Shown piece by piece: positions 15,414-23,204 of a DNA stretch of 39,763 bases. The notes below the pieces were generated by a model that was given only the letters and a program-made list of their open reading frames with translations, was not told the DNA's origin and ran no database searches. Source of the DNA: a bacterium (lineage in GTDB: Bacteria > Myxococcota_A > Bradymonadia > UBA7976 > UBA1532); the NCBI GenBank assembly GCA_030426945.1, contig JAUHXL010000010.1:1-39763 (forward strand), given 5' to 3'. A program made the translations under genes and the position numbers. Within the stretch, counting starts at the first letter, position 1; each line of letters begins with the position of its first letter.

Positions 15414-18168
15414 AGTGCACCTGCTTGCCGCCCGCGTCGGCGGGCTGAGGCGGGGCCTTCCAGATGGCCTCCATCTCGTCCACCTCGGCGGCCGCGCGGG
15501 TGCGCAGGGCGTCGGCGTCGACCGAGGGATCGCGATCCGCGTCGGCGGCGATGCGGGCGATCTGCGCGTCGAGCGCGCCCAGCCAGCGCGCCATCTGCAT
15601 GCGCTCGGCCATGCGCCGCGCGAGGGCCAGCGCGCTCAGCGCCCCGCCCAGATCGCCCTGCCCCTCACGCGCCGAGCCCAGGTCGGTCCACAGCCGCACC
15701 AACGAGAAGCGATCCCGCGCCCGGCGCCGCACGTCGATGGCCTCGGCCAGCACCTCGGCCGCGTCGGTGTACTTCTCCTGGTCGAGCATGCACCGCCCGA
15801 CCTCTTGCCAGGCGTCGGCCCACTGGATCGCGGCGCCGCCCTTCTTGAAGGCGTCGGCCATCGCCCGCAGCCGCTTCTCGGCCTCGGCCGGGTTGCCGTG
15901 GCGCCGCTGCAGCCCCGCGGCGGCGACCTCGACGATGTGCACCGGCATGCGCGCCCGCTGGAAGGCCTGGGCGGCCTGGTTCAGCAGCGCGAAGGCGGCG
16001 TCGAGCTGATCCTGCTCGGCGTGCACGAAGGCGCGCGCCATGCGCGCGGCCGCGGCCGGGCGCGGATCGCCGCTGGCGTCGGCCGCCCGGATGGCCTCGT
16101 CGAGCGCGGCGATGCCCGCCTCGCGATCCCCCACCTCGTAGCGCACGCGGCCCAGGCGCACGAGGCCGAGCGCCGTGTGCCCGGCGTCGCCCAGCGCCCG
16201 CAGGGCGTCGACGCCCTGCTTCAGCAGCGCCAGCGCCGGCTCCACCTCGCCGTCGAGGATGGCCGCCTCGGCTCGCAGCAGCGCGATGCGCGCCAGGCTG
16301 CGCCCGTGCTCGGCCTGCTTCAGCAGCTTCTCGGCCACGTCCAGCGCCTGCTCGGCCGGCTTGGGCAGCGCCAGCGCCAGCCGCACCTCGGCCAGCTTGG
16401 CCAGCGCCTCGCCCGCCGGGCCCGGCCGCCCCAAGCGCTGCGCGGCCGCGGCGGCGGCCTGGAAGCCCTGATCGGCCAGCTGCACCCGCCCGGTGACGCT
16501 GGCCACCGAGCCCATCTCCATGCCCGCCCCGTACAGGCGCGCCAGCGCCAGCCGATAGGGCGACTTCGCCTGCAGCACCGGCACCATGCGGCGGAAGCCC
16601 GCCTCGACCCGCTGCGGCACGTTGGTGCCCAGCATCAGCTGCTGCACCTGGCGGTCGCGACCGGCGATCAGGTCGAGGTTCCAGAGGCGATCGGCCACCT
16701 GCCACGCGCCCGCCGGGCCGTAGCCCTGCAGCAGCGCGTCGCGCAGGGTGCGCGCGGCCTTCAGGCGCTCCGCGTCGGCCAGCCGCGCCAGCAGGGCGGC
16801 GGGCACGCGCGCGTCGGCGAAGCGGAAGACCGGATGCAGCCCGTCGGGCAGATCCGCCCAGATCGTGCGCCCGGTCGGCACGGCCGCGTCACACCCGCCG
16901 ACCACCTCGCCATCGAACTCGATCTCGTCGTCGTGCAGCAGGTCCTCGACGAAGTCCTCGTCCTTGCCCAGCGCGAGGCCGAGGGCGAAGGCGTGGAAGC
17001 TCTGGCCTTCGAGCGCGGCGATCGCCAGCGCGCGCCGCGCGCCGACGTGGGTGGGCAGCAGGGCGTCGACATCGAAGCCGGCGGTCAGGTGCTCGCGCCC
17101 CGCCGGATCCGGGCGGCCGTCGGCGTCGGTCAGCGCGGCCAGCCAGGCGCGAGCGCAGGCGAGCTGCAGCGGCGCCCGCGCCTCCGGCACCGCCTCGACC
17201 AGCACGTCCGCCCAGGCCGGCGCCTTGCCGTGGAACCAGGCGTCGCAGAGGGCCGAGACGTGCTCGACGCTGAAGTCGGGCAGCGTGATCTCGACGAGCA
17301 GCTCGCGCTCGCGGGCGTCGGCGATGACCTCGGCCAGCGGACCGTCGTCCTCGGGGTCGGTGGGCGCCGCCATCACCAGCAGCGCCTTGCGGTCCGGCGC
17401 CGGCTCGACGAACAGCGGCAGACCCAGCAGCACCGAGCGCGACTGCACGTGACCGTCGTCCAGCAGCAGGGCCACGGGCGCCGAGTCCCCCACCCGGCCC
17501 AGCAGCCCCACCCAGTCCTCGCCGTAGCCCAGCTTGTCGAAGGCCTCGCGCAGCTTGGGATCCACCTCGGCGCGCTCGACGTAGGGCCGCAGCAGGCCCA
17601 CCAGATCGTCGCGCGCCGCGGGCACCACCGGCGGCACGAAGACGTCGGCGCCGTGGCGGCCGAGCAGCACGCGGCGGACGGCGGCGAGGAAGCTCGAGCA
17701 GCCGGGGCCGCGGACCACCACCAGGCGCGAGGGCCCGTCGAACAGATCCGCCACGCGGGCCACGTCCCCGGCGGGATCCACGTGCGGCCAGGCGCGGGAG
17801 CGCGCGGTGAAGGCCCAGCGCTCCGCCCCACCGCTGCCCCCGAAGGGCGGCTTGTCGCCGGTGCGCGCGAGCTCGTCACACAGCACCAGCCAGGCGTCGC
17901 GCAGGGTGCCCTCGGCGAGGGGCGAGTCGGGCACCTCGGCGAACAGGGCGTCCTCGATGCGCTGCGGATCGCCGCCGCCCAGCCCGAAGGCGCCCTGCGC
18001 CACCAGCGCCCGCCGGAAGTCGGCGACGGCGGCGTCGGCGACGGCCACCGGGGTCCACTGCCGGATGTGCGCCTCGGCGGCGGCCAGGGCGGGCTCGAGG
18101 CGCGCCAGCGTGCGATCGCCGTCGGCGGCGAGGGCGGCGGTGGTCTCAGCGCGATCGGGTGCGGACAC
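15412..18168 (-). CDS. Large TPR protein with a decayed P-loop ATPase domain
   Basis: 918 residues from GTG 18168, which has AGGAG 6 bases upstream. Residues about 135-420 resemble the NTPase domain of AAA/STAND proteins: the P-loop position reads RLVVVRGPGCSSF (Lys absent), and a Walker B-like strand VALLLDDGH lies at about 232-240. From about residue 550 to 890 there are many helical TPR-like repeats, for example RLGRPGPAGEALAKLAEVRL and HTALGLVRLGRVRYEVGDRE. The C-terminus is short and acidic (EVDEMEAIWK). There is no signal peptide or membrane segment. This architecture suits a cytoplasmic scaffold or signal-integrating protein that has lost nucleotide hydrolysis. It is convergent with the AAA+ gene. 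No specific function can be assigned. Confidence 0.8.
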   Translation of the reverse strand: MSAPDRAETTAALAADGDRTLARLEPALAAAEAHIRQWTPVAVADAAVADFRRALVAQGAFGLGGGDPQRIEDALFAEVPDSPLAEGTLRDAWLVLCDELARTGDKPPFGGSGGAERWAFTARSRAWPHVDPAGDVARVADLFDGPSRLVVVRGPGCSSFLAAVRRVLLGRHGADVFVPPVVPAARDDLVGLLRPYVERAEVDPKLREAFDKLGYGEDWVGLLGRVGDSAPVALLLDDGHVQSRSVLLGLPLFVEPAPDRKALLVMAAPTDPEDDGPLAEVIADARERELLVEITLPDFSVEHVSALCDAWFHGKAPAWADVLVEAVPEARAPLQLACARAWLAALTDADGRPDPAGREHLTAGFDVDALLPTHVGARRALAIAALEGQSFHAFALGLALGKDEDFVEDLLHDDEIEFDGEVVGGCDAAVPTGRTIWADLPDGLHPVFRFADARVPAALLARLADAERLKAARTLRDALLQGYGPAGAWQVADRLWNLDLIAGRDRQVQQLMLGTNVPQRVEAGFRRMVPVLQAKSPYRLALARLYGAGMEMGSVASVTGRVQLADQGFQAAAAAAQRLGRPGPAGEALAKLAEVRLALALPKPAEQALDVAEKLLKQAEHGRSLARIALLRAEAAILDGEVEPALALLKQGVDALRALGDAGHTALGLVRLGRVRYEVGDREAGIAALDEAIRAADASGDPRPAAAARMARAFVHAEQDQLDAAFALLNQAAQAFQRARMPVHIVEVAAAGLQRRHGNPAEAEKRLRAMADAFKKGGAAIQWADAWQEVGRCMLDQEKYTDAAEVLAEAIDVRRRARDRFSLVRLWTDLGSAREGQGDLGGALSALALARRMAERMQMARWLGALDAQIARIAADADRDPSVDADALRTRAAAEVDEMEAIWKAPPQPADAGGKQVH

Positions 18169-18279
18169 GAGGGGCTCCTGCGGCAATCGGGGGCGCTTGC
18201 CACTAGCAGAGGCGCGAGACCGACGCAAGCGGGTGCGGGGCCGGGTTCTGCTCAAGAGCCGCCGGTGGTCGCTCCGACC

Positions 18280-18311
18280 GGCTGTCAGCTGTCAGCTGTC
18301 AGCCGTCAGCC
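18280..18311. repeat. Dispersed intergenic repeat, copy 3 (left arm only)
   Basis: Four direct 7-base units of the CTGTCAG type run in tandem (GCTGTCAGCTGTCAGCTGTC, then AGCCGTCAGCC). No inverted right arm is seen in the following 180 bases, so this copy looks truncated. Confidence 0.6.
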
Positions 18312-18470
18312 GAGCCCAGTACGCCGCGCCGAATGCGGAACCGCTGGGCGAGCTCGATCGCCGGCTCACCGGGCAGAAGGTACCGTCGCCGCGACGGAGC
18401 TGAATGCTGGCCGCCCGACCGTCCTGGCGGGGCGTACGGCGGACCCATGGGTTCGAACACACCCCGAGCC

Positions 18471-18488
18471 CGGCCGGCCCACCGGCCG
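18471..18488. terminator. Hairpin after the Kelch gene
   Basis: CGGCCGG-CCCA-CCGGCCG forms a perfect 7-bp stem with a 4-base loop, starting 2 bases past the Kelch stop codon (minus strand). No T-tract follows. Confidence 0.4.
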
Positions 18489-18490
18489 AC

Positions 18491-19603
18491 TCAGAAGCGG
18501 AACACCTCGTGGGTGTCCACGGCGCCGAAGGCCTGGACGGTGGCGCCGCCGGGGACGTGGATGGCGCCGTCGATCGTGGCGGCCGCCATGCCGTGGCGCG
18601 GGGTGCGCATCGGCGCGTGCGCCGCCCAGGCGTCCGCGACGGGGTCGTAGCTCTCGACCGCGGCGAAGACGCCGCTCGGCGTGGGCGCGCCCTCGCCGCC
18701 GAAGACGACGAGGCGGCCGCCGAGCGTCGCGGCCGCGGCGCCGGCGCGCGAGGTCGGCATGGGGGCGCCGGCGCGCCAGGCGTTCGTGGCCGCATCGAAG
18801 ACGTCGACGGCGGCGGTGTGGCTGCCGATGTGCGTGTCGCGGCCGCCGGCGACGATGATCGAGCCCCCGACCGCGCCGGCGGCCAGGTGGTCGCGCACCC
18901 GCGGCATGGGGGGCGCGTCGAGGAAGGCGTCGTCGCTCACGTCGTAGATCGTGTGGGTCGCGACCGCGCGGCCGCTGGCCAGGCCGCCCAGCAGATGGAT
19001 CCGGTCGTCCACGACGACGACCCCGGCGGCCCCGCGCGCGACCGCGTCGGGCAGGCGGGGGCCCTCGCGCCAGGCGCCGTCGGCGGGATCGTAGACGAAG
19101 CCGCGGCCGTCGGCGGCGAAGCCCTGCTTCAGGAAGCCGAGGACGTACAGGCGGCCGTCGACGACGGCGGCGTTGGCGTGGTGCAGCGCGACCGGCAGGT
19201 CCGGGCCGTCGCGCCAGGTGTCGGCGGCCGGATCGTAGATGCGCAGGTGGCCGACGATGCGGCGCTGCGCGTCGAAGCCACCGATCACGTAGATCTCGTC
19301 GCCCAGCGCGACGACGGCGATCTCCTGGATGGGCCCGCCCCCGACCGGCGCGGCGGGCGCCCAGGTGGGCGCGCCGGCGTCGGGCGGCGTGGCGTCGGGC
19401 GGGCCCGCGTCGGCCACGCTGGCGTCCCCGGTCGCGTCCCGCCCCCAGGCGGCGTCCTCGCCCGCGTCGAGGGCGCCCCGCGCCGCGGCGTCGCCGGCCG
19501 CGCCGTCGATGACGTGCCCCCCGTCCGCCGCCGGCACCTCGTCGGCCGGGCCGCCGTCGTCGCAGCCGAGGAGCGTCAGCAGCAGCAGCAGCGTTCGTCG
19601 CAT
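18491..19603 (-). CDS. Kelch-repeat lipoprotein
   Basis: 370 residues. The short signal peptide MRRTLLLLLTLLGC has its lipobox Cys at residue 14. An Asp/Ala/Pro linker of about 60 residues follows, typical of myxobacterial surface lipoproteins. The rest is five to six Kelch blades, recognised by repeated GG motifs and W-x(n)-P blade ends: IYVIGGFDAQRR, IYDPAADTWRDGPDLP, LYVLGFLKQG, IHLLGGLASGR, IIVAGGRDTHIG, LVVFGGEGAP and YDPVADAWAAHAPM. This should fold as a beta-propeller on the cell surface or periplasmic face, usually a binding module. It is divergent from the hydantoinase gene; only 55 bp separate the two starts. Confidence 0.88.
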   Translation of the reverse strand: MRRTLLLLLTLLGCDDGGPADEVPAADGGHVIDGAAGDAAARGALDAGEDAAWGRDATGDASVADAGPPDATPPDAGAPTWAPAAPVGGGPIQEIAVVALGDEIYVIGGFDAQRRIVGHLRIYDPAADTWRDGPDLPVALHHANAAVVDGRLYVLGFLKQGFAADGRGFVYDPADGAWREGPRLPDAVARGAAGVVVVDDRIHLLGGLASGRAVATHTIYDVSDDAFLDAPPMPRVRDHLAAGAVGGSIIVAGGRDTHIGSHTAAVDVFDAATNAWRAGAPMPTSRAGAAAATLGGRLVVFGGEGAPTPSGVFAAVESYDPVADAWAAHAPMRTPRHGMAAATIDGAIHVPGGATVQAFGAVDTHEVFRF

Positions 19604-19644
19604 GCCGCCACCATGACGCCCGCCGCCGACCCCCGCAACGGTGC

Positions 19645-19650
19645 TAACCT
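19645..19650 (+). promoter_or_regulatory. -10 box TAACCT of the hydantoinase gene
   Basis: TAACCT ends 8 bases before ATG 19659, with no Shine-Dalgarno site between, which again predicts a leaderless message. The -35 region within the 55-bp divergent gap is unclear. Confidence 0.5.
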
Positions 19651-19658
19651 CATCCGCC

Positions 19659-22600
19659 ATGCGCATCGCCATCGACACCGGCGGCACCTTCACCGACCTC
19701 GTCGCCCGCGACGACGCCGGCCAGATCACGCGCCTGAAGGTGCCCTCGACCCCCGACGACCCCGGCCGCGCGGTGCTCGACGCGCTGGCCGCGCTCGGCG
19801 CGACGGGCGCCGTCCGCCACGGCACGACGGTCGCCACCAACGCGCTGCTCGAGCGCCGCGGCGCGCGCGTCGTGCTCGTGACCAACGCCGGCTTCGAGGA
19901 TCTGCTGCGCCTGCGCCGGCAGGCCCGCCCGGACCTGTACGCGCTGCACCCCGTCGTCCCGTCGCCGCTCGTGGCCGACGTGGTGGGGGTCGACGGGCGC
20001 CGCGGCCCGGACGGTGAGATCGTCACCGCGCTCGAAGATCTCGGGGCCTGGCGCGCGCGCCACGACGACCGGCTGGCCGCCGCCGACGCCTTCGCCGTCT
20101 CGCTGCTGCACGCCTACGCCGACGGCGCCGACGAGCGGGCCGTGGCCGATGCCCTCCGCGCCGCCTACCCCGGCCGCCCGGTGACCGTGTCGAGCGCGTT
20201 GGCCCCCGTCTTCCGCGAGTACGAGCGCACCTCGACGGCCGCGGTGAACGCCTTCCTGGCGCCGGTGATGGCGCGCTACCTCGACCGCCTCGCCGACGCC
20301 CTCGCCCCCCAGCCCCTCGCGATCATGGGCTCGGCCGGCGGCCTGCTCGGGCCGCGCCTGGCCGCCGAGGCGCCGGTGCACACCGTGCTGTCGGGGCCGG
20401 CGGGCGGCGTGCGCGGCGCCTACGCGGTGGGCCGCCGCAGCGGACGTGGCGCGCTGCTGACGCTCGACATGGGCGGCACGTCGACCGACGTGTCCGTGGT
20501 GCAGGGTGCGATGGCGCCGGAGGACGACGGCGAGCTCGACGGGCACCCCCTGCGCGTCCCGCTGCTGCCCATCGAGACGGTGGGCGCGGGCGGCGGCAGC
20601 GTGGCCTTCGTCGACGCCGGGGGCGTGCTGCGCGTCGGGCCCCGGTCGGCCGGCGCGGTGCCGGGACCAGCCTGCTACGGGCGCGGCGGCGTCGAGCCGA
20701 CGGTCACCGACGCGCACGTCGTGCTCGGGCGCCTGAGGACGCTGCTGGGGAGGGACTTCGCCCTCGACGCGGGCGCCGCGCGGGCCGCGGTCGCGGGCCT
20801 CGCCGCGCGCCTGGGCGCGCCGGTCGAGGAGACCGCCGAGGCCATCGTCGCCGTCGCCGAGGCCAACATGGCGCGGGCCTGCAAGCGCGTCACGATGAGC
20901 CGCGGCGTCGATCCTCGGCGCCTCGCCCTGGTCGCCTTCGGCGGCGCCGGCGGCCTGCACGCCTGCGCGCTGGCCGACGAGCTGGGCTGCCCGGAGGTGA
21001 TCTTCCCCGCCGAGCCCGGCGTGCTGTCGGCCGAAGGCATCCTGGACGCGCCCCGAACGCTCACCGAGACACGCACCGTCTTCTGGAGCGACGCCGACCT
21101 CCCCGGCCTGACCGACCTCGTGGCCGAGCTGGAACGCTCCCTGCGCGCCCGCCTGCCCGACGCTGATGGGCGCGACGTGCTGGCCGACTGTCGCTATCGC
21201 GGGCAGACCTTCACGCTGGCCGTCCCGGTGCAGGATCCCCCGACGCCGGGAGCCGCCCCCGACCTGCGCGCCGCCTTCGACGCGCTCCACGCGGAGCGTT
21301 ACGGCTACGCGCTCGACGCGAACGCTCCCCTGGAGCTGGTGAGCGTCCGGGTGACGCTCCGCGCCGGGGAGTCGAGCCCCGCGCCGGCGCTCGGCGAGCC
21401 GACGCGCACGGGCACGGGACCGACCGCCATCGACGCCTACTCGGCGACGCTCTGGCTGCCCGCCGGCTGGGTGGCCGACCGTCTGCCCTCGGGCGATCTG
21501 GTCTGCCGGCGCCGGGACGACGGACGCTCGCCCGACGCCGGGCCGACGCGGGGGCCGCGGCGCACGGCCCTCGCGCTCGAGATCCACCGCCAGCGCCTGG
21601 CGGCCATCGCCGAAGAGATGGGCGCGACGCTCATGCGCGCCGCCTTCTCGGCCAACATCAAGGAGCGTCGCGACTTCTCCTGCGCCGTCTTCGACGCCGA
21701 GGGCCGCATGCTGGTGCACGCGGCGCACATCCCGGTGCACCTCGGCAGCACGCCGCTGAGCGTGCGCGCGGCCATCGACGCGGTGCCGATGCGGCCGGGC
21801 GTGCAGGTGCTACTCAACGATCCCTTCGCCGGCGGGACGCACCTGCCCGACGTGACCTTGGTGACGCCGGTGTTCGCGCCGGGGGACGCCGCCGACGGTG
21901 AGGGGGCGCCCGCCTTCTACGTCGCCAACCGCGCGCACCACGCCGACGTCGGCGGCGTCTCGGCGGGCAGCCTGCCTGCGCCGCGCGACCTCGACGGCGT
22001 CGGCCGCCGCCTGACCATCGACGACGAGGGCTTCCGCCTGCCCCCGGCGCCGCTCGACGACGCCCTGCGCGCGCGCTTCGCCGCGGCCTCGCGCACCCCC
22101 GCCGACCGCCGCGGCGATCTGCGGGCGCAGGAGGCGGCCAACCGCCTGGGCGCGCTGCGCCTCCAGGCCTGGATCGCCGATCAGGGGCGGGCCGAGATCG
22201 ACCGGCTCGGCGAGGCGCTGCTCGATTACGCCGAGCGGCGCATGCGCGCGCTGCTGCGCGACTTGCCCGACGGCGCCTGGACCTTCACCGACCAGCTCGA
22301 CGGCGACGGCCTGCACGACGCGCCCATCCCCCTGCCGGTCACGCTGCGCATCACCGGGGACCGCGCGACGGTCGACTTCCGCGCCGCGCCGGACAGCGTC
22401 GACGGACCGATGAACGCTGTCCGCGCCATCGCGCTGTCGGCGGTGTTCTATTGCTTCCGCTGCCTGGCCGGTGACGCCATGCCCGCCAACGCGGGGCTGA
22501 TGCGTCCCATCGAGGTGCTCACCCGGCCCGGCTCGATCGTGGACGCCGAGCCGCCGGCCGCCGTGTCGTCGGGCAACGTCGAGACCTCCCAGCGGCTGGT

Positions 22601-23204
22601 GGACGCGGTGTTCGGCGCGCTGGCCCAGGCCGCGCCGGATCGCATCCCCGCGGCGTCGTGCGGCTCGATGAACAACGTGCTCTTCGGCGGTCGGCTGGCC
22701 GACGGCGCCGCCTTCGTGCACTACGAGACGCTCGGCGGCGGCGCGGGCGGCGGACCGGCGGGGCCGGGCGCGGACGGCGTGCACGTGCACATGACGAATA
22801 CGCTCAACACGCCGATCGAGGCGCTGGAGCACGCCTTCCCCGTGCGCATCGAGCGTTACGCGTTGGCGCCGGCCGCCGACGCCGCGCTCGGCGAGCATCG
22901 CGGCGGGCGCGGTGTCGTGCGCCGCTATCGCTTCCTGGCGCCGGCCGAGGTGTCGCTCGTGACCGAGCGGCGCACCACGCGGGCGTGGGGCGTCAACGGA
23001 GGCGCCGCGGGCGCGCTGGGCGCCAACCGCCTGATCGACGCCGACGGGCACGCCACCCCGCTGCCGGCGAAGGTCTCGTTGCGCGTCCAGGCGAACCAGG
23101 CGATCGAGGTGCAGACGCCGGGCGGCGGCGGCTGGCGACCGCCCTCCGGCGACGCTCAGAGCGCGCGGCAGTCCGCGGGTCGCTCGGCCGATCCGAAGGA
23201 GTAG
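19659..23204 (+). CDS. Fused hydantoinase A/B (5-oxoprolinase type)
   Basis: 1181 residues. ATP-dependent amidohydrolases of this family open 5-oxoproline or hydantoin rings, or carboxylate ketones. Residues 1-~640 are the HyuA half: MRIAIDTGGTFTDLVA (ATP-binding loop), HGTTVATNALLERRG, LTLDMGGTSTDVSV and LVAFGGAGGLHACALADELG. Residues ~640-1170 are the HyuB half: IHRQRLAAIAEEMGATLMRA, NIKERRDFSCAVFD, LNDPFAGGTHLPDV and ANRAHHADVGG. The single-chain fusion resembles 5-oxoprolinase OPLAH, though about 100 residues shorter; bacterial acetone carboxylase and N-methylhydantoinase subunits are usually separate. The substrate cannot be told from sequence alone. The 3' end overlaps the convergent dikinase-like gene by 49 bp. 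Confidence 0.92.
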   Translation: MRIAIDTGGTFTDLVARDDAGQITRLKVPSTPDDPGRAVLDALAALGATGAVRHGTTVATNALLERRGARVVLVTNAGFEDLLRLRRQARPDLYALHPVVPSPLVADVVGVDGRRGPDGEIVTALEDLGAWRARHDDRLAAADAFAVSLLHAYADGADERAVADALRAAYPGRPVTVSSALAPVFREYERTSTAAVNAFLAPVMARYLDRLADALAPQPLAIMGSAGGLLGPRLAAEAPVHTVLSGPAGGVRGAYAVGRRSGRGALLTLDMGGTSTDVSVVQGAMAPEDDGELDGHPLRVPLLPIETVGAGGGSVAFVDAGGVLRVGPRSAGAVPGPACYGRGGVEPTVTDAHVVLGRLRTLLGRDFALDAGAARAAVAGLAARLGAPVEETAEAIVAVAEANMARACKRVTMSRGVDPRRLALVAFGGAGGLHACALADELGCPEVIFPAEPGVLSAEGILDAPRTLTETRTVFWSDADLPGLTDLVAELERSLRARLPDADGRDVLADCRYRGQTFTLAVPVQDPPTPGAAPDLRAAFDALHAERYGYALDANAPLELVSVRVTLRAGESSPAPALGEPTRTGTGPTAIDAYSATLWLPAGWVADRLPSGDLVCRRRDDGRSPDAGPTRGPRRTALALEIHRQRLAAIAEEMGATLMRAAFSANIKERRDFSCAVFDAEGRMLVHAAHIPVHLGSTPLSVRAAIDAVPMRPGVQVLLNDPFAGGTHLPDVTLVTPVFAPGDAADGEGAPAFYVANRAHHADVGGVSAGSLPAPRDLDGVGRRLTIDDEGFRLPPAPLDDALRARFAAASRTPADRRGDLRAQEAANRLGALRLQAWIADQGRAEIDRLGEALLDYAERRMRALLRDLPDGAWTFTDQLDGDGLHDAPIPLPVTLRITGDRATVDFRAAPDSVDGPMNAVRAIALSAVFYCFRCLAGDAMPANAGLMRPIEVLTRPGSIVDAEPPAAVSSGNVETSQRLVDAVFGALAQAAPDRIPAASCGSMNNVLFGGRLADGAAFVHYETLGGGAGGGPAGPGADGVHVHMTNTLNTPIEALEHAFPVRIERYALAPAADAALGEHRGGRGVVRRYRFLAPAEVSLVTERRTTRAWGVNGGAAGALGANRLIDADGHATPLPAKVSLRVQANQAIEVQTPGGGGWRPPSGDAQSARQSAGRSADPKE

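Larger units (their letters stand above)
18169..18490. other. 322-bp intergenic region
   Basis: It lies between the start of the TPR gene and the stop of the Kelch gene, both on the minus strand. It holds a possible TPR-gene -10 region (minus strand TAGTGG near 18200), a truncated repeat copy at 18280-18311 and a hairpin at 18471-18488. No convincing gene is seen in the remainder. Confidence 0.6.

Noticed and set aside
15403-15416. SOS box around GTTCAG at the TPR gene end
   Set aside because: The hexamer is shared, but the rest of the site does not fit the LexA pattern, it is a symmetric GAACGNCGTTC palindrome, and it overlaps a stop codon rather than a promoter.
18440-18475. tRNA-like GGGTTCGAA sequence
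   Set aside because: It resembles a T-arm loop, but the flanking bases do not pair and no acceptor or anticodon arm is found.
19659-23204. Assignment as acetone carboxylase or as N-methylhydantoinase
   Set aside because: The fused A/B architecture fits the 5-oxoprolinase/hydantoinase family, but no third subunit or operon context supports a specific substrate.
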